Shown: in pieces, positions 35,777 to 44,018 of the stretch
Numbering within the stretch: the stretch's first letter is position 1
How the letters are laid out: every line of letters begins with the position of its first letter
Assembly (NCBI RefSeq): GCF_900215325.1
Contig: NZ_OCMS01000001.1
Location: 744,001 to 808,000 of the forward strand
Length of the DNA stretch: 64,000 nt
DNA from: Fibrobacter sp. UWB16
GTDB taxonomy: Bacteria; Fibrobacterota; Fibrobacteria; Fibrobacterales; Fibrobacteraceae
Reading direction: 5' to 3'
The notes under the pieces: model-generated
Database searches by the model: none
Told to the model about the DNA's origin: nothing
What the model saw: only the letters and a program-made list of their open reading frames with translations
Position numbers and translations under genes: made by a program

Positions 35777-36000
35777 TAATTACCGTTATTACCGCTAATA
35801 GCGAGACTATCAACTAATTTTAGTCTTATAAAAAACGTTGAGAGAATAAAGCGTCGGCCAAGGATGGGGAGGGTGCAGGGAGGGGCCCGTGCGGCCTTCG
35901 CAACTCCGAGCTGGGGCCCCGCCCGCATGACGTACATTATTACATTTTCAATGCTTTTTAAAGCCTTAAGTTTAGTGTTAAAACTTAAGACTCACCCCTT
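35777..36000. repeat. Intergenic region with GC-rich palindrome shared with 1858-1890
   Basis: 35901-35933 is the exact reverse complement of 1858-1890 and contains GGGGCCCC. The sequence before it (GGGTGCAGGGAGGGGCCCGTG) is GC-rich and not shared. No gene is seen. The dusA transcript may end here, though no T tract follows. Confidence 0.6.
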
Positions 36001-36027
36001 GACAAGCGGATAAAATTTTTCTCTATT
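35999..36027 (+). promoter_or_regulatory. Promoter of the small ribosomal-type protein gene
   Basis: TTGACA (35999-36004), 17 bases, TCTATT (36022-36027). A strong -35 box suits a highly expressed small protein. Confidence 0.55.
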
Positions 36028-36069
36028 TGGTGGCGTATTTTTAAGTTTAACCTTTAACGGAGATACAAC

Positions 36070-36165
36070 ATGCCTTGCGGAAAGAAAAGAAAGCGCAGGA
36101 AGATTGCGACTCACAAGCGTAAGAAGCGCCGTCGTCGTGACCGTCACAAAAAGAAACTTCGCTAA
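36070..36165 (+). CDS. 31-residue basic protein, AURKAIP1/COX24 (mS38/bS22-like) domain
   Basis: ATG at 36070 with CGGAGA seven bases before it, TAA at 36163-36165. The product starts MPCGKKRKRRKIATHKRKKR and is almost entirely Lys, Arg and His. This is the pattern of the very small 'AURKAIP1/COX24 domain-containing' proteins found in Bacteroidota and relatives, related to mitochondrial ribosomal protein mS38 and proposed to sit on the small ribosomal subunit. It is flanked by its own promoter and a terminator (36202-36226), so it is a single-gene unit. The size makes it easy for gene finders to miss. Confidence 0.85.
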   Translation: MPCGKKRKRRKIATHKRKKRRRRDRHKKKLR

Positions 36166-36201
36166 TATCCGTTAGCATTTTCTTGTGATTTCCTGTAAAA
36201 G

Positions 36202-36226
36202 ACGGAGTGTAAAAGCTCCGTTTTTT
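36202..36226 (+). terminator. Terminator of the 31-residue protein gene
   Basis: ACGGAG, loop tgtaaaag, CTCCGTTTTTT. Confidence 0.8.
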
Positions 36227-36324
36227 CGTTTTTCATTTAGAAAAGTGACCAATTTTAGCGACAAAAAGACATCTGTTGATTCACAAATCAAACGATAAAT
36301 AGGGATACCCCCAAAGGAAACCAA

Positions 36325-37281
36325 ATGATAGATCGCAACAAACACTTCCTCCGCCTCATGGACTGGAGTGAAGAAAAAGTTCTCGAAACCATCGAGATTG
36401 CCTCGCGTCTCAAGGCTGAAGTTCACGCTGGTAAGGTCTCTGACCGACTCCACGGCCAGAACATCGCCATGTTCTTCGAAAAACCGTCGCTGCGAACTAT
36501 TACGACTTTCCAGGTGGGCATGAACCAGCTCGGCGGCCACGCCGTGCTCCTCTCCCCAGATTCTATCGGTCTTGGCAAGCGCGAAAGCGTCAAGGATGTC
36601 GCCCGCTGCCTCAGCCGCTGGGTGAACGCCATCGTGGTCCGTTGCTTCAAGCAGCAGCTCGTCGAAGAACTCGCTGAATACGGTTCCATCCCGGTTGTGA
36701 ACGCATTGACTGACGATTACCATCCGTGCCAAGCTATCGCATTTGCGCAGATGATCAAGGAAAATCTCGGCGGATTCAAGAACGGCAACAAGCCGAAAAC
36801 GGTCGCTTTCATCGGTGACGGCAACAACGTTGCGAACTCCTTCCTCGCCCTTTGCTCTAAAGTCGGTATGAACTTCACGCTCGCCTGCCCGAAGGGCTTT
36901 GAACAGCCCGCCAAGGTTGTCGAAGAAGCGGAGGCCGGCTTGAAGAAGCACGGTTGCCAGTATCGCGTATTCCACGATCCGAAGGAAGCCGTCAAGGACG
37001 CCGACATTCTCTATAGCGACGTTTGGGTTTCTATGGGTCAGGAAGGCGAAAAGGCAACCAAGCAAAGCCACTTCTTGCCGTTCCAGATCAACGACGAACT
37101 CTTGAAGCTCGCTCCTTCTCATTGCAAGGTCAGCCACTGCTTGCCGGCTCACCGCGGCGAAGAAATCACAGACTCTGTGATGGACAATCTCGACGTGAAC
37201 ATGAGCTTCGAAGAAGCAGAAAATCGCCTGCACGCTCACAAGGCTGTGCTCTGGCAGGTGATGACGCCGTTCAACAAGTAA
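36325..37281 (+). CDS. argF: Ornithine carbamoyltransferase
   Basis: Joins ornithine and carbamoyl phosphate to citrulline in arginine synthesis. 318 residues. Conserved pieces are FEKPSLRT for carbamoyl phosphate, DDYHPCQA (the HPxQ motif), FIGDGNNVANS, DVWVSMGQE and HCLPAHRGEE with the catalytic cysteine. In the STRTR segment the sequence is SLRTITTF, so the last Arg is Ile, which is unusual; ornithine specificity is taken from HCLPAHRG and the SMG loop. It stands apart from argG (52-53 kb). Its terminator is at 37304-37330. Confidence 0.9.
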   Translation: MIDRNKHFLRLMDWSEEKVLETIEIASRLKAEVHAGKVSDRLHGQNIAMFFEKPSLRTITTFQVGMNQLGGHAVLLSPDSIGLGKRESVKDVARCLSRWVNAIVVRCFKQQLVEELAEYGSIPVVNALTDDYHPCQAIAFAQMIKENLGGFKNGNKPKTVAFIGDGNNVANSFLALCSKVGMNFTLACPKGFEQPAKVVEEAEAGLKKHGCQYRVFHDPKEAVKDADILYSDVWVSMGQEGEKATKQSHFLPFQINDELLKLAPSHCKVSHCLPAHRGEEITDSVMDNLDVNMSFEEAENRLHAHKAVLWQVMTPFNK

Positions 37282-37303
37282 GCGTCAAGTCTTGATGAAA
37301 TTC

Positions 37304-37330
37304 GCCCGGCATCACCGCCGGGCTTTTCAT
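37304..37330 (+). terminator. Terminator of argF
   Basis: GCCCGGC, loop atcacc, GCCGGGC, then TTTTCATTT. Confidence 0.8.
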
Positions 37331-37357
37331 TTATGCGCAAAAAAATTTCAATTAATT

Positions 37358-38239
37358 CTAATACGTTCCCGTTTCGACAACTTTGTTACAGAACGATTCA
37401 AATTGCGGAGTTAACTCTTCAAGAGGATTTACAGAAGATTTTTTAGTTTCAACAGTCACTATATGGCGGTCTTTACAAGTCGTCTGACGCGTTTCACCAT
37501 TGGTAGAATATTCTATCGAATTAACCTTGGCTTGATCACAAAAATCCTGCACATCACTTTTCGAAACATTCTGCGCAAAAGTGACTTCAGAAGTCGTCGT
37601 AAAAACGCCGTCTTTGTACTGCGCATCATACACGAGATTCATTGAATCCGGAACCGAAATTTCCATTTTCAAAGCCGTTTCAGTTGAACGCAACGTGCAA
37701 TTCGCCCGGTCCGGCGTTGCGTCAGAATTTGCAAATTTACCATTAAATTTTTCGCATTCACTCTTTGCGTTTTGTTCAAGGAATTCAATCGAGACCGAAG
37801 GAACTGTTTCCTTAATCGTCATTGTACGTTCATCACACGTCACCGTCGCATTTCTATGTTCGGCCGCTGCAGTTTCCTTATTCTCTTCACACACGGATTG
37901 AATGTAGGCCGAAGAAACCGTATCCACATAGGTGCTATAATATTCTATTTCTTGCACGGCGCCCTTGATTGTGACAGTCACTTTCGTTGTCACGCCAACT
38001 TGCTTGAGAACACTGACAATGGAAGTATCAGAAAGAACATCATACGTACACGCCACATTATTACCCGTCGAGTTTTTCGTGCTATCTTTTTTGTCGTTAG
38101 CGTTATTTTTCAACGAATCTGGATCAGATTGATTTGATTTAGGCTGATTTTCAAGCACTGGCGATGTCGTATTTTCAGAGCCGCACCCCCAAAACATAAG
38201 TGCAGTCACAGTCGACAATAGAAGAACTTTTTTGAGCAT
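37358..38239 (-). CDS. Lipoprotein of unknown function
   Basis: 293 residues from the ATG at 38237-38239 with GGGGGCGG before it. Lipobox MFWGC (Cys19). A Ser/Asn/Lys-rich linker follows, then a cysteine-containing beta region in which the motif 'short strand + C-x-[DE]' recurs (QSVCEENKE, ATVTCDERTM, KSECEKFNGK, QDFCDQAKV, FESFCNKVVE), suggesting an internally repeated unit with disulfides. No known family is recognised. It is a single gene convergent with argF. Confidence 0.6.
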   Translation of the reverse strand: MLKKVLLLSTVTALMFWGCGSENTTSPVLENQPKSNQSDPDSLKNNANDKKDSTKNSTGNNVACTYDVLSDTSIVSVLKQVGVTTKVTVTIKGAVQEIEYYSTYVDTVSSAYIQSVCEENKETAAAEHRNATVTCDERTMTIKETVPSVSIEFLEQNAKSECEKFNGKFANSDATPDRANCTLRSTETALKMEISVPDSMNLVYDAQYKDGVFTTTSEVTFAQNVSKSDVQDFCDQAKVNSIEYSTNGETRQTTCKDRHIVTVETKKSSVNPLEELTPQFESFCNKVVETGTY

Positions 38240-38329
38240 ACCGCCCCCTTTTTTGTTTATAAAACAATAACGAAAATATAACATATCTTTTTCTATATTT
38301 GCCTAAAATTTGAAATGAGGAGACATCAA

Positions 38330-39301
38330 ATGTCCTTTGTTCAAGACCTTAAAGAAAAAGTTTTAGGTGGTTACGAAATTACTCGCGAGGACGCCATCAA
38401 GCTTTTAAGCGAAGACCTCGACGAACTCACGAAAGCCGCTGACGAAATCCGCGAAAAATTCCACGGCGACGACTTTGATTTTTGTTCCATCGTGAACGCC
38501 CGCAGCGGCCGCTGCTCTGAAAACTGCAAGTACTGCGCCCAGAGCAGCTACTACCACACCGGCGCTCCTGAATACAAGTTGCTCAGTGCCGATGAGATTG
38601 TCGCCGACGCCAAGAAGAAAGAAGCGGCAGGTATCCCGCGTTACTCCATCGTGACTTCGGGCCGTACGCTTTCGAACCGCGACGTGGAACAGATTAGCGA
38701 AGCGCTCCGTCGCCTGAAAAAAGAGACGAAGCTTTCGATTTGCCTTTCGGCAGGCCTCTTGAACAGGGATCAGTTCGACAAGCTCAAGGAAGCAGGCCTC
38801 ACCCGCTTCCACAACAACCTGGAAACATACCGCCGTCACTTCGCGGACGTTTGCACGACGCACACTTACGACGATAAGATTGGCGCACTCCAGAACGCTC
38901 TTGCGGCTGGCCTCGAAATTTGCAGTGGCGGCATCATGGGCCTTGGCGAAACGATGGAAGACCGCATCGACATGTGCCTGGATTTGCGCAAGCTCGGCGT
39001 GAAGTCCACTCCGGTGAACGTGCTGAACGCGATTCCTGGAACGCCGTACGAAAAACTCCCAAAGCTCACGAACGACGAATTCTGCCGCATCGTGGCGATT
39101 TACCGATTCATCAACCCGAAGGCGTTCATCCGTCTTGCGGGCGGTCGCGGCGTTCTCGGCGACGACGGCAAGCGCGCATTCAAGAGTGGCGCAAATGCTG
39201 CCATCACGGACGACATGCTCACCACCGCCGGCGTAAACAGCTGCAAGGACTTCGAGCTTGTGAAAGGCCTCGGATTCAAGCCACACGGATTTATTGAGTA
39301 A
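38330..39301 (+). CDS. bioB: Biotin synthase
   Basis: Radical SAM enzyme that inserts sulfur into dethiobiotin. 323 residues starting at the ATG at 38330 (GAGGAG ahead). The SAM cluster motif CxxxCxxC is C62, C66 and C69 in RCSENCKYCAQ. The second [2Fe-2S] ligands are represented by SICLSAG and the RLAGGRG segment near the C-terminus. GIPRYSIVTSGR and HNNLET also match. No other biotin gene is adjacent. Confidence 0.95.
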   Translation: MSFVQDLKEKVLGGYEITREDAIKLLSEDLDELTKAADEIREKFHGDDFDFCSIVNARSGRCSENCKYCAQSSYYHTGAPEYKLLSADEIVADAKKKEAAGIPRYSIVTSGRTLSNRDVEQISEALRRLKKETKLSICLSAGLLNRDQFDKLKEAGLTRFHNNLETYRRHFADVCTTHTYDDKIGALQNALAAGLEICSGGIMGLGETMEDRIDMCLDLRKLGVKSTPVNVLNAIPGTPYEKLPKLTNDEFCRIVAIYRFINPKAFIRLAGGRGVLGDDGKRAFKSGANAAITDDMLTTAGVNSCKDFELVKGLGFKPHGFIE

Positions 39302-39350
39302 GCTCACAGGAAATTTTTCTTGAGAGCCGTAATTATTTAAATTTAATTTG

Positions 39351-40127
39351 ATGGCTTTCAAAAGTCGTATTTTTACGGGAATTCTAGTTGTATGCAGTTT
39401 GGTGTTACTCGCCAACTGCGCTTTTCCCGTACGCCCCGGATACGACAGAAAGAGCGGTACCTACAAGCGATACAGAGTGGCCACCACGACTCCAGAACCC
39501 GTCGACACCACCGCAGTAGACGCGCAAGAAGAACTGGTTATTGAGGAAAAACTCGCCGTTGAGAAAAAGCCTGACACAACGGTCGTTCAGATAGACTCCA
39601 TCGCAAAAGTAGACACGACGAAAAAGGATTCTGTCAAAAAAGAGCCTGCAAAAAAAGTCGAAATCGCATCCAAAACGGTGGCTGACACCACAAAAAAACA
39701 AACCTCCGCAAAAACTGAAGCCGCTTCAAAAACCAAGAAACAGGCAAAGCCTGCATCAAAGCCCACGAACCTTGAAAAGTATGCCAAGGAATGGCTTGGC
39801 GCGAAGTACGTTTACGGCGCCGCTAGCAAAAAGAAGACGGACTGTTCCGGCTACGTGATGCAAGTCTACAAGGGCTTTTATAACATTGCACTAGACCATA
39901 ACGCACAACGTATTTACGACGATGGGCGCGGCTATTCCATCAGGCGTACAAAGTTGCAAGAAGGTGATCTCGTGTTTTTCGGGAACTTCTGGAAAATCAG
40001 CCACGTCGGCATTTACTTAAAGGGAAACCGTTTCATTCACGCCAGTACGAGTAAGGGCGTGGTGATTACCTCCATGGACGATAACTATTGGTCGTCAAAA
40101 TACAAAGGCGCAAGACGATTTAAGTAA
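39351..40127 (+). CDS. NlpC/P60-family cell-wall peptidase, lipoprotein
   Basis: 258 residues from ATG 39351. A signal peptide ends in LLANC (Cys23), an acceptable lipobox with an uncommon Asn. A Lys/Thr-rich, probably flexible linker (about 40-140) leads to the NlpC/P60 domain with catalytic Cys165 in TDCSGYV, His218 in SHVGIYL and His230 in FIHAST. The enzyme should cut peptidoglycan stem peptides (gamma-D-Glu-diamino acid bond) at the outer membrane or periplasm. It precedes pheA by 17 bases, so the two may be cotranscribed. Confidence 0.9.
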   Translation: MAFKSRIFTGILVVCSLVLLANCAFPVRPGYDRKSGTYKRYRVATTTPEPVDTTAVDAQEELVIEEKLAVEKKPDTTVVQIDSIAKVDTTKKDSVKKEPAKKVEIASKTVADTTKKQTSAKTEAASKTKKQAKPASKPTNLEKYAKEWLGAKYVYGAASKKKTDCSGYVMQVYKGFYNIALDHNAQRIYDDGRGYSIRRTKLQEGDLVFFGNFWKISHVGIYLKGNRFIHASTSKGVVITSMDDNYWSSKYKGARRFK

Positions 40128-40144
40128 TTACTATCTTTTTTCCT

Positions 40145-41017
40145 ATGAAAAAGATAGCATTCCAGGGCCGTCGCGGGGCCTATAGCGAAAGTGCCGCCTA
40201 CCACCTGTTCGGAAACGATATCGAAGTCGTGCCGATGGACACGTTCGAACAAATTTTCCAGGGCATTGAAACAGGTGTCGTTGACGGAGGCGCCATCCCT
40301 ATAGAGAACTCGACAGCGGGTTCCATTTACGACAACTACGACTTGCTTTACAAGTGGCGCCATCCAATTGTCGCCGAAGTCAAGTTGCAGATTGAACATA
40401 CGCTCTGCGCATTGCCGGGCACAAAGCTCGAAGACCTTACCGAAGTCCTGAGCCACCCGCAGGGACTCGCCCAGTGCAGCCGCTTTTTCGGACAGCACCC
40501 GAACATCAAGAGCACCGCTTTTTACGATACCGCAGGCAGCGCTGAAGAAATCGCGAAGCGCGGCGACAAGCACATCGGTGCAATTGCAAGCGCATACGCA
40601 GCCAAGTTCTACGGTCTTGACATTTTAAAGCAAGGGCTCGAAAATTTGCCGGGCGTAAACTTCACGCGCTTTTACGCGATTCAGAAAACCGCAATTGAAT
40701 TGCCGGACTTCAAGGCTAACGAAACAGGCAAGCCGCCTATCAAGACGACGCTCCTTTTGATGTTGAGCGATTCTAGCAAGTCTGGCGCTTTGTACGAAGC
40801 GCTCGGTTGCTTTGCCAAGCGCAAGCTGAACCTCACACGCATCGAGAGCCGTCCGCATCCGGACCGCCCGTGGGAATACATTTTCCACCTTTCATTCGAA
40901 GGCAATCCGAAGGACCCGAACGTCGTTGAAGCGCTCAAGGAATTGCAGCAGTACACCGACTTCATTTATCGACTCGGAAGCTTCCGCGAAGGAACAACGG
41001 AGAAACTGAGCTATTAA
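40145..41017 (+). CDS. pheA: Prephenate dehydratase
   Basis: Converts prephenate to phenylpyruvate in phenylalanine synthesis. 290 residues, a stand-alone dehydratase without a chorismate mutase domain. The catalytic domain shows FQGRRGAYSESAA, AIPIENSTAGSI, SHPQGLAQC and the TRF motif (NFTRFYAI). The C-terminal ACT domain has ESRPHPDRPWEYIF, the Phe-binding ESRP motif, so feedback inhibition is expected. Confidence 0.95.
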   Translation: MKKIAFQGRRGAYSESAAYHLFGNDIEVVPMDTFEQIFQGIETGVVDGGAIPIENSTAGSIYDNYDLLYKWRHPIVAEVKLQIEHTLCALPGTKLEDLTEVLSHPQGLAQCSRFFGQHPNIKSTAFYDTAGSAEEIAKRGDKHIGAIASAYAAKFYGLDILKQGLENLPGVNFTRFYAIQKTAIELPDFKANETGKPPIKTTLLLMLSDSSKSGALYEALGCFAKRKLNLTRIESRPHPDRPWEYIFHLSFEGNPKDPNVVEALKELQQYTDFIYRLGSFREGTTEKLSY

Positions 41018-41030
41018 GCACAATTGTCAC

Positions 41031-41116
41031 CCCGGCCGCTGTGCCGGGGTCACCACATGCGAAAAACGTGATTACAAAAATTAATTGATCCTATCGCCTT
41101 CGGCTCCAGGATGACA
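41031..41116. repeat. Intergenic palindromes after pheA
   Basis: CCCCGGC, loop, GCCGGGG (41032-41051) is one stem. GATCCTATCGCCTTCGGCTC followed by CAGGATGACA (about 41086-41116) is another with ends GATCCT/AGGAT; the same type forms part of the insertion in the asparaginase gene. Confidence 0.6.
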
Positions 41117-41159
41117 AGATCAGAATGATGAGGCCGGGGAGACAACGCAAGGAGATTAT

Positions 41160-41885
41160 ATGGCATACGAACGTACTGATAGAAAACCTGAAGAATTTCG
41201 CAACCTCAAGATGACCACGGGCTTTATCTCTAGCGCCGATGGTTCCGTTCTCATTGAAATGGGACGCACACGCGTCATCTGCAACGCAACGCTCCTCCCG
41301 AAAGTTCCGGACTGGCTTGCCGGTCGCGGCACAGGCTGGATCACGGCTGAATACAGCCTGCTCCCGCAAAGCACGGGCAAGCGCGTGGAACGCGAGCGCA
41401 AAGGCGCGAGCGGCCGCACGCAGGAAATCCAGCGCTTGGTGGGCCGTTCGCTGCGCGGCGCAGCCGATCTCGCCGCACTCGGCGAGAACGCCATCGTCGT
41501 GGACTGCGATGTGATTGAAGCTGATGGCGGCACGCGAACAGCCAGCATTATCGGTGGCTTTGTCGCACTCGCCATTGCCGTCAAAAAAATCAAGGAACGC
41601 CTCGGCATCACGCAACAAATCTTGAAGCATGGCATTACAGCAATCTCTGTGGGCGTCGTGAGCGGCAAGCCGCTTTGTGACCTCTGCTATGTCGAAGATT
41701 CTGCCGCCGACGTCGATATGAACGTCGTGATGCAAGACGCAAAGAATTTCATCGAAGTGCAGGGTACGGGCGAACACGCCAGCTTTGACCGCGCCATGCT
41801 CAATACTCTCCTCGACCTCGGCGAGAACGCCTGCAAGGAAATTTACAAGAAGCAGATGGAACTCATCGGCGGCGAACTGCCGTAG
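41160..41885 (+). CDS. rph: Ribonuclease PH
   Basis: Phosphate-dependent 3' exonuclease that trims tRNA precursors. 241 residues, the normal length. Signature segments are SVLIEMGRTRVICNATL, GWITAEYSLLPQSTGKRVER, GRTQEIQRLVGRSLRG and DVIEADGGTRTASI, including the phosphate-binding GRTQEIQRLVGRSLR and the metal-binding DxxxADGGT. AAGGAG precedes the ATG. The hexamer-forming residues look intact. Confidence 0.95.
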   Translation: MAYERTDRKPEEFRNLKMTTGFISSADGSVLIEMGRTRVICNATLLPKVPDWLAGRGTGWITAEYSLLPQSTGKRVERERKGASGRTQEIQRLVGRSLRGAADLAALGENAIVVDCDVIEADGGTRTASIIGGFVALAIAVKKIKERLGITQQILKHGITAISVGVVSGKPLCDLCYVEDSAADVDMNVVMQDAKNFIEVQGTGEHASFDRAMLNTLLDLGENACKEIYKKQMELIGGELP

Positions 41886-42207
41886 TTATCGACAAGACTT
41901 AACTGGATGGGGCTACGCCCCAACTCTTGGGCTCGGTTATGACCATGCAAGCATGGTCGCAACACTCGCCTTCTGAGTTGTTTTCGCTTCGCTCAAGATG
42001 ACGAAGAAGGGATTCCGCCCCGTCCCCATTCGCGGATCATGACCACATAAGAGCTGAAGCTCTAAGTGGTCAAAGAGAACAAGTCCGGGGTGACAAAAAG
42101 GCGATCCCGGCACAAGGCCGGGATGACAAATGAGGAAGACAAGTCCGGGGTGACAAAGTAAGACAAATGTCCAGTGAACACCCGCCGCGATTGCGACGGG
42201 CTTCATA
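41886..42207. repeat. 322-base intergenic region packed with palindromes, no gene
   Basis: In order: GGGGCTACGCCCC, then the CTCGGTTATG-type hairpin (41932-41968, core ACCATGC-aa-GCATGGT); a hairpin GACCACATAAGAGCT/AGCTCTAAGTGGTC (42041-42071); AAGTCCGGGGTGACAAA; GATCCCGGCACAAGGCCGGGATGACA (split stem GATCCCGGC/GCCGGGAT, about 42112-42133); another AAGTCCGGGGTGACA; and CCCGCCGC/GCGACGGG just before the lipoprotein stop. A short open frame here translates only repeat sequence. Confidence 0.7.
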
Positions 42208-43857
42208 TTATTTGATAACTAGGCCCTTTTTCCCAGAGACGAACGGGTCTTCGTCCGTCGAACAAAAATTCGTTTTTTCGGAATACTTGCCAAGCCCTCT
42301 TATATTAATTCGGCTCTTAGCATTCGCTTCACCTTGGACCGCAAAGAGAATCGAAGCCACAAGATCTGGAGCGCCATTCTTGCCTTCTACAGACTCAAAT
42401 CGATTCCATTTCACGCATTGCGTTTTTACTTCAACTGACTTTGGCAACGTAACCTTCGAAAGTTGAGAAATAGAAGCGTAATTTCCATCCTCAATGTCGC
42501 TTACCACAACATCCAAATCAGATTCCGAGGCGTATGTTACGCATAAGCCTCCCCAACTTGAGATATTAGCCTTAGCCGCTGGTGAATTACCATCAAGAGG
42601 TTCTACAACGCCCGCGACATGGAAGCCAACGCCCAAATAACCATCTTTTGCAAATTCAAGTTCGCCACAAACGCCTTTGCAATAACCAAAAATATCTTCT
42701 TCTAGTGTATACTCGTGTCCAAGAGGCCCTGGCCAATTAACTGAACCCACACCGTCCATATCATTACCAAAGCTGAACCAATACCCCGAAGTTTCAGTAC
42801 CATTGTCAGCACCTGTAATTACACGTGCATCCCAGCTAGCATCACTGCCATCCCACATTTCGCTAACACTTTTCGGATCAGCACAATCCCCGCTAACGCT
42901 ACTCGAAGACAACACCAGTGACGAAACGGACGAGGAGCTAGGATTCGAGTTCACCAATCCAACATTGCAAGCACCACTAGCAACATACTTGCCAACAGAA
43001 GCGATAGTGAAATGGCCAGACATGGATTCGCCGCTATTCTTACCAAACTTTATATTCTTGATTTTTTTCGCGGCTTCGGCAGCAGGCATTGGATTTTCGC
43101 CTTCACCGTCCTTATCAAAATCTGCCCAGGTAAAGCATTTTTCTACAAGCTTTTCAGATTTTACTAATTCGGCAATTACGTCAGTATCCGTACCTACGCC
43201 CAATCTCACATACAAATTTAAATCCGACGAATAGGTAACGCAAATTCCGCCCCAGTCACTGATATCGGCAGACAACGGATGTGCAACATCCACGGTAGGA
43301 TCTTCAAAACCGGCAACATTAAACGCGACTCCGACAACAGCTTCAGGAGCATTACCTTTATCCCAATACATCTTCCCGCAAATGCTGCCGCACTCATCTA
43401 CGAGATGTTGCATGCAATCCGTACCATCATTAAGGCACTCGGCATCCCATTCTACGTGAGACATACCGCCATCATCGTTATCGCTATAAGAATACCAATA
43501 ACCAGCACCATGCTTATCATCGGGATCAAATCCCGTTTTCACGATATATTCACCTTTTTTAGCATTCCATAGGCAAGCCGTCGAGTCAACAAGAACTCCT
43601 ACGCTACTTGAGGAAACTGTAGGCGCAATTTGGCTACTTGATGATACCAAAATTTCTTGGCTACTGCTCACTGCTTTTTCGCCAGCGTCGCTACTACTCA
43701 CGCCAGCAACAGACGAACTGCTTTCACCAATAACAGACGAACAGCTTTCGCCATATACAGGCGAAGCCGTAAACGAATCCGAAGAAGTATCATCGGAGCA
43801 GGCGACAATGCCTAACAACAAGGTCGGGATTATCCCCCAAAGAATTCTCCTGAACAT
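42208..43857 (-). CDS. Repeat-domain lipoprotein with two beta-domains (paralog 1, no own regulator)
   Basis: 549 residues, lipobox GIVAC (Cys20), then serine-rich linkers to about residue 95. Two copies of a domain of about 200 residues follow (about 96-310 and 335-535). Each copy has GYW[YF]S[YF], then C-x-x-[IV]CG, [IL]S[DS]WGG[IL]CVTY, KCFTW or QCVKW, and ends in a G[VL]GKY-type strand. The same domain occurs in the next two lipoproteins. The layout resembles CBM11/CIA30-like beta-sandwiches, so carbohydrate binding on the surface is a reasonable guess. It lies 161 bases after the three-domain lipoprotein and may be read from the same message. Confidence 0.75.
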   Translation of the reverse strand: MFRRILWGIIPTLLLGIVACSDDTSSDSFTASPVYGESCSSVIGESSSSVAGVSSSDAGEKAVSSSQEILVSSSSQIAPTVSSSSVGVLVDSTACLWNAKKGEYIVKTGFDPDDKHGAGYWYSYSDNDDGGMSHVEWDAECLNDGTDCMQHLVDECGSICGKMYWDKGNAPEAVVGVAFNVAGFEDPTVDVAHPLSADISDWGGICVTYSSDLNLYVRLGVGTDTDVIAELVKSEKLVEKCFTWADFDKDGEGENPMPAAEAAKKIKNIKFGKNSGESMSGHFTIASVGKYVASGACNVGLVNSNPSSSSVSSLVLSSSSVSGDCADPKSVSEMWDGSDASWDARVITGADNGTETSGYWFSFGNDMDGVGSVNWPGPLGHEYTLEEDIFGYCKGVCGELEFAKDGYLGVGFHVAGVVEPLDGNSPAAKANISSWGGLCVTYASESDLDVVVSDIEDGNYASISQLSKVTLPKSVEVKTQCVKWNRFESVEGKNGAPDLVASILFAVQGEANAKSRINIRGLGKYSEKTNFCSTDEDPFVSGKKGLVIK

Positions 43858-43907
43858 ACAACACTCCCTTATATTTTATTATAAACTATAATATATATTA
43901 TTTATTT

Positions 43908-44000
43908 AAAAAAGGTGATTCCGGCTCGGAGGCCGGAATGACAGATTACCCCGGAATAAGTTGGGCATGACAAAAAGGCCGGAATGACAGATTAAAAAGG
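43908..44000 (-). repeat. Palindromes after the three-domain lipoprotein, one terminator-like
   Basis: On the minus strand ATTCCGGC, ctccga, GCCGGAAT, CACCTTTTTT (43908-43939) forms a terminator-like hairpin from an intergenic palindrome. GATTC, gg, GAATC followed by CCCCTTTTT lies nearer the stop. Two more xxCCGGAATGACAGATTA ends are present between them. Confidence 0.6.
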
Positions 44001-44018
44001 GGATTCCCGAATCACTAT

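Noticed and set aside
36172-37239. Minus-strand open frame of 355 codons opposite argF
   Set aside because: Antisense shadow of argF; the start region runs through the terminator of the 31-residue gene's neighbourhood without any signal.
38405-39415. Minus-strand open frame of 336 codons opposite bioB
   Set aside because: Antisense shadow; bioB is certain and carries its catalytic cysteines.
41937-42206. Minus-strand open frame of 89 codons with repeated CHPGLV segments
   Set aside because: It is wholly made of intergenic palindromes translated in one frame, with no ribosome site and no conserved domain.
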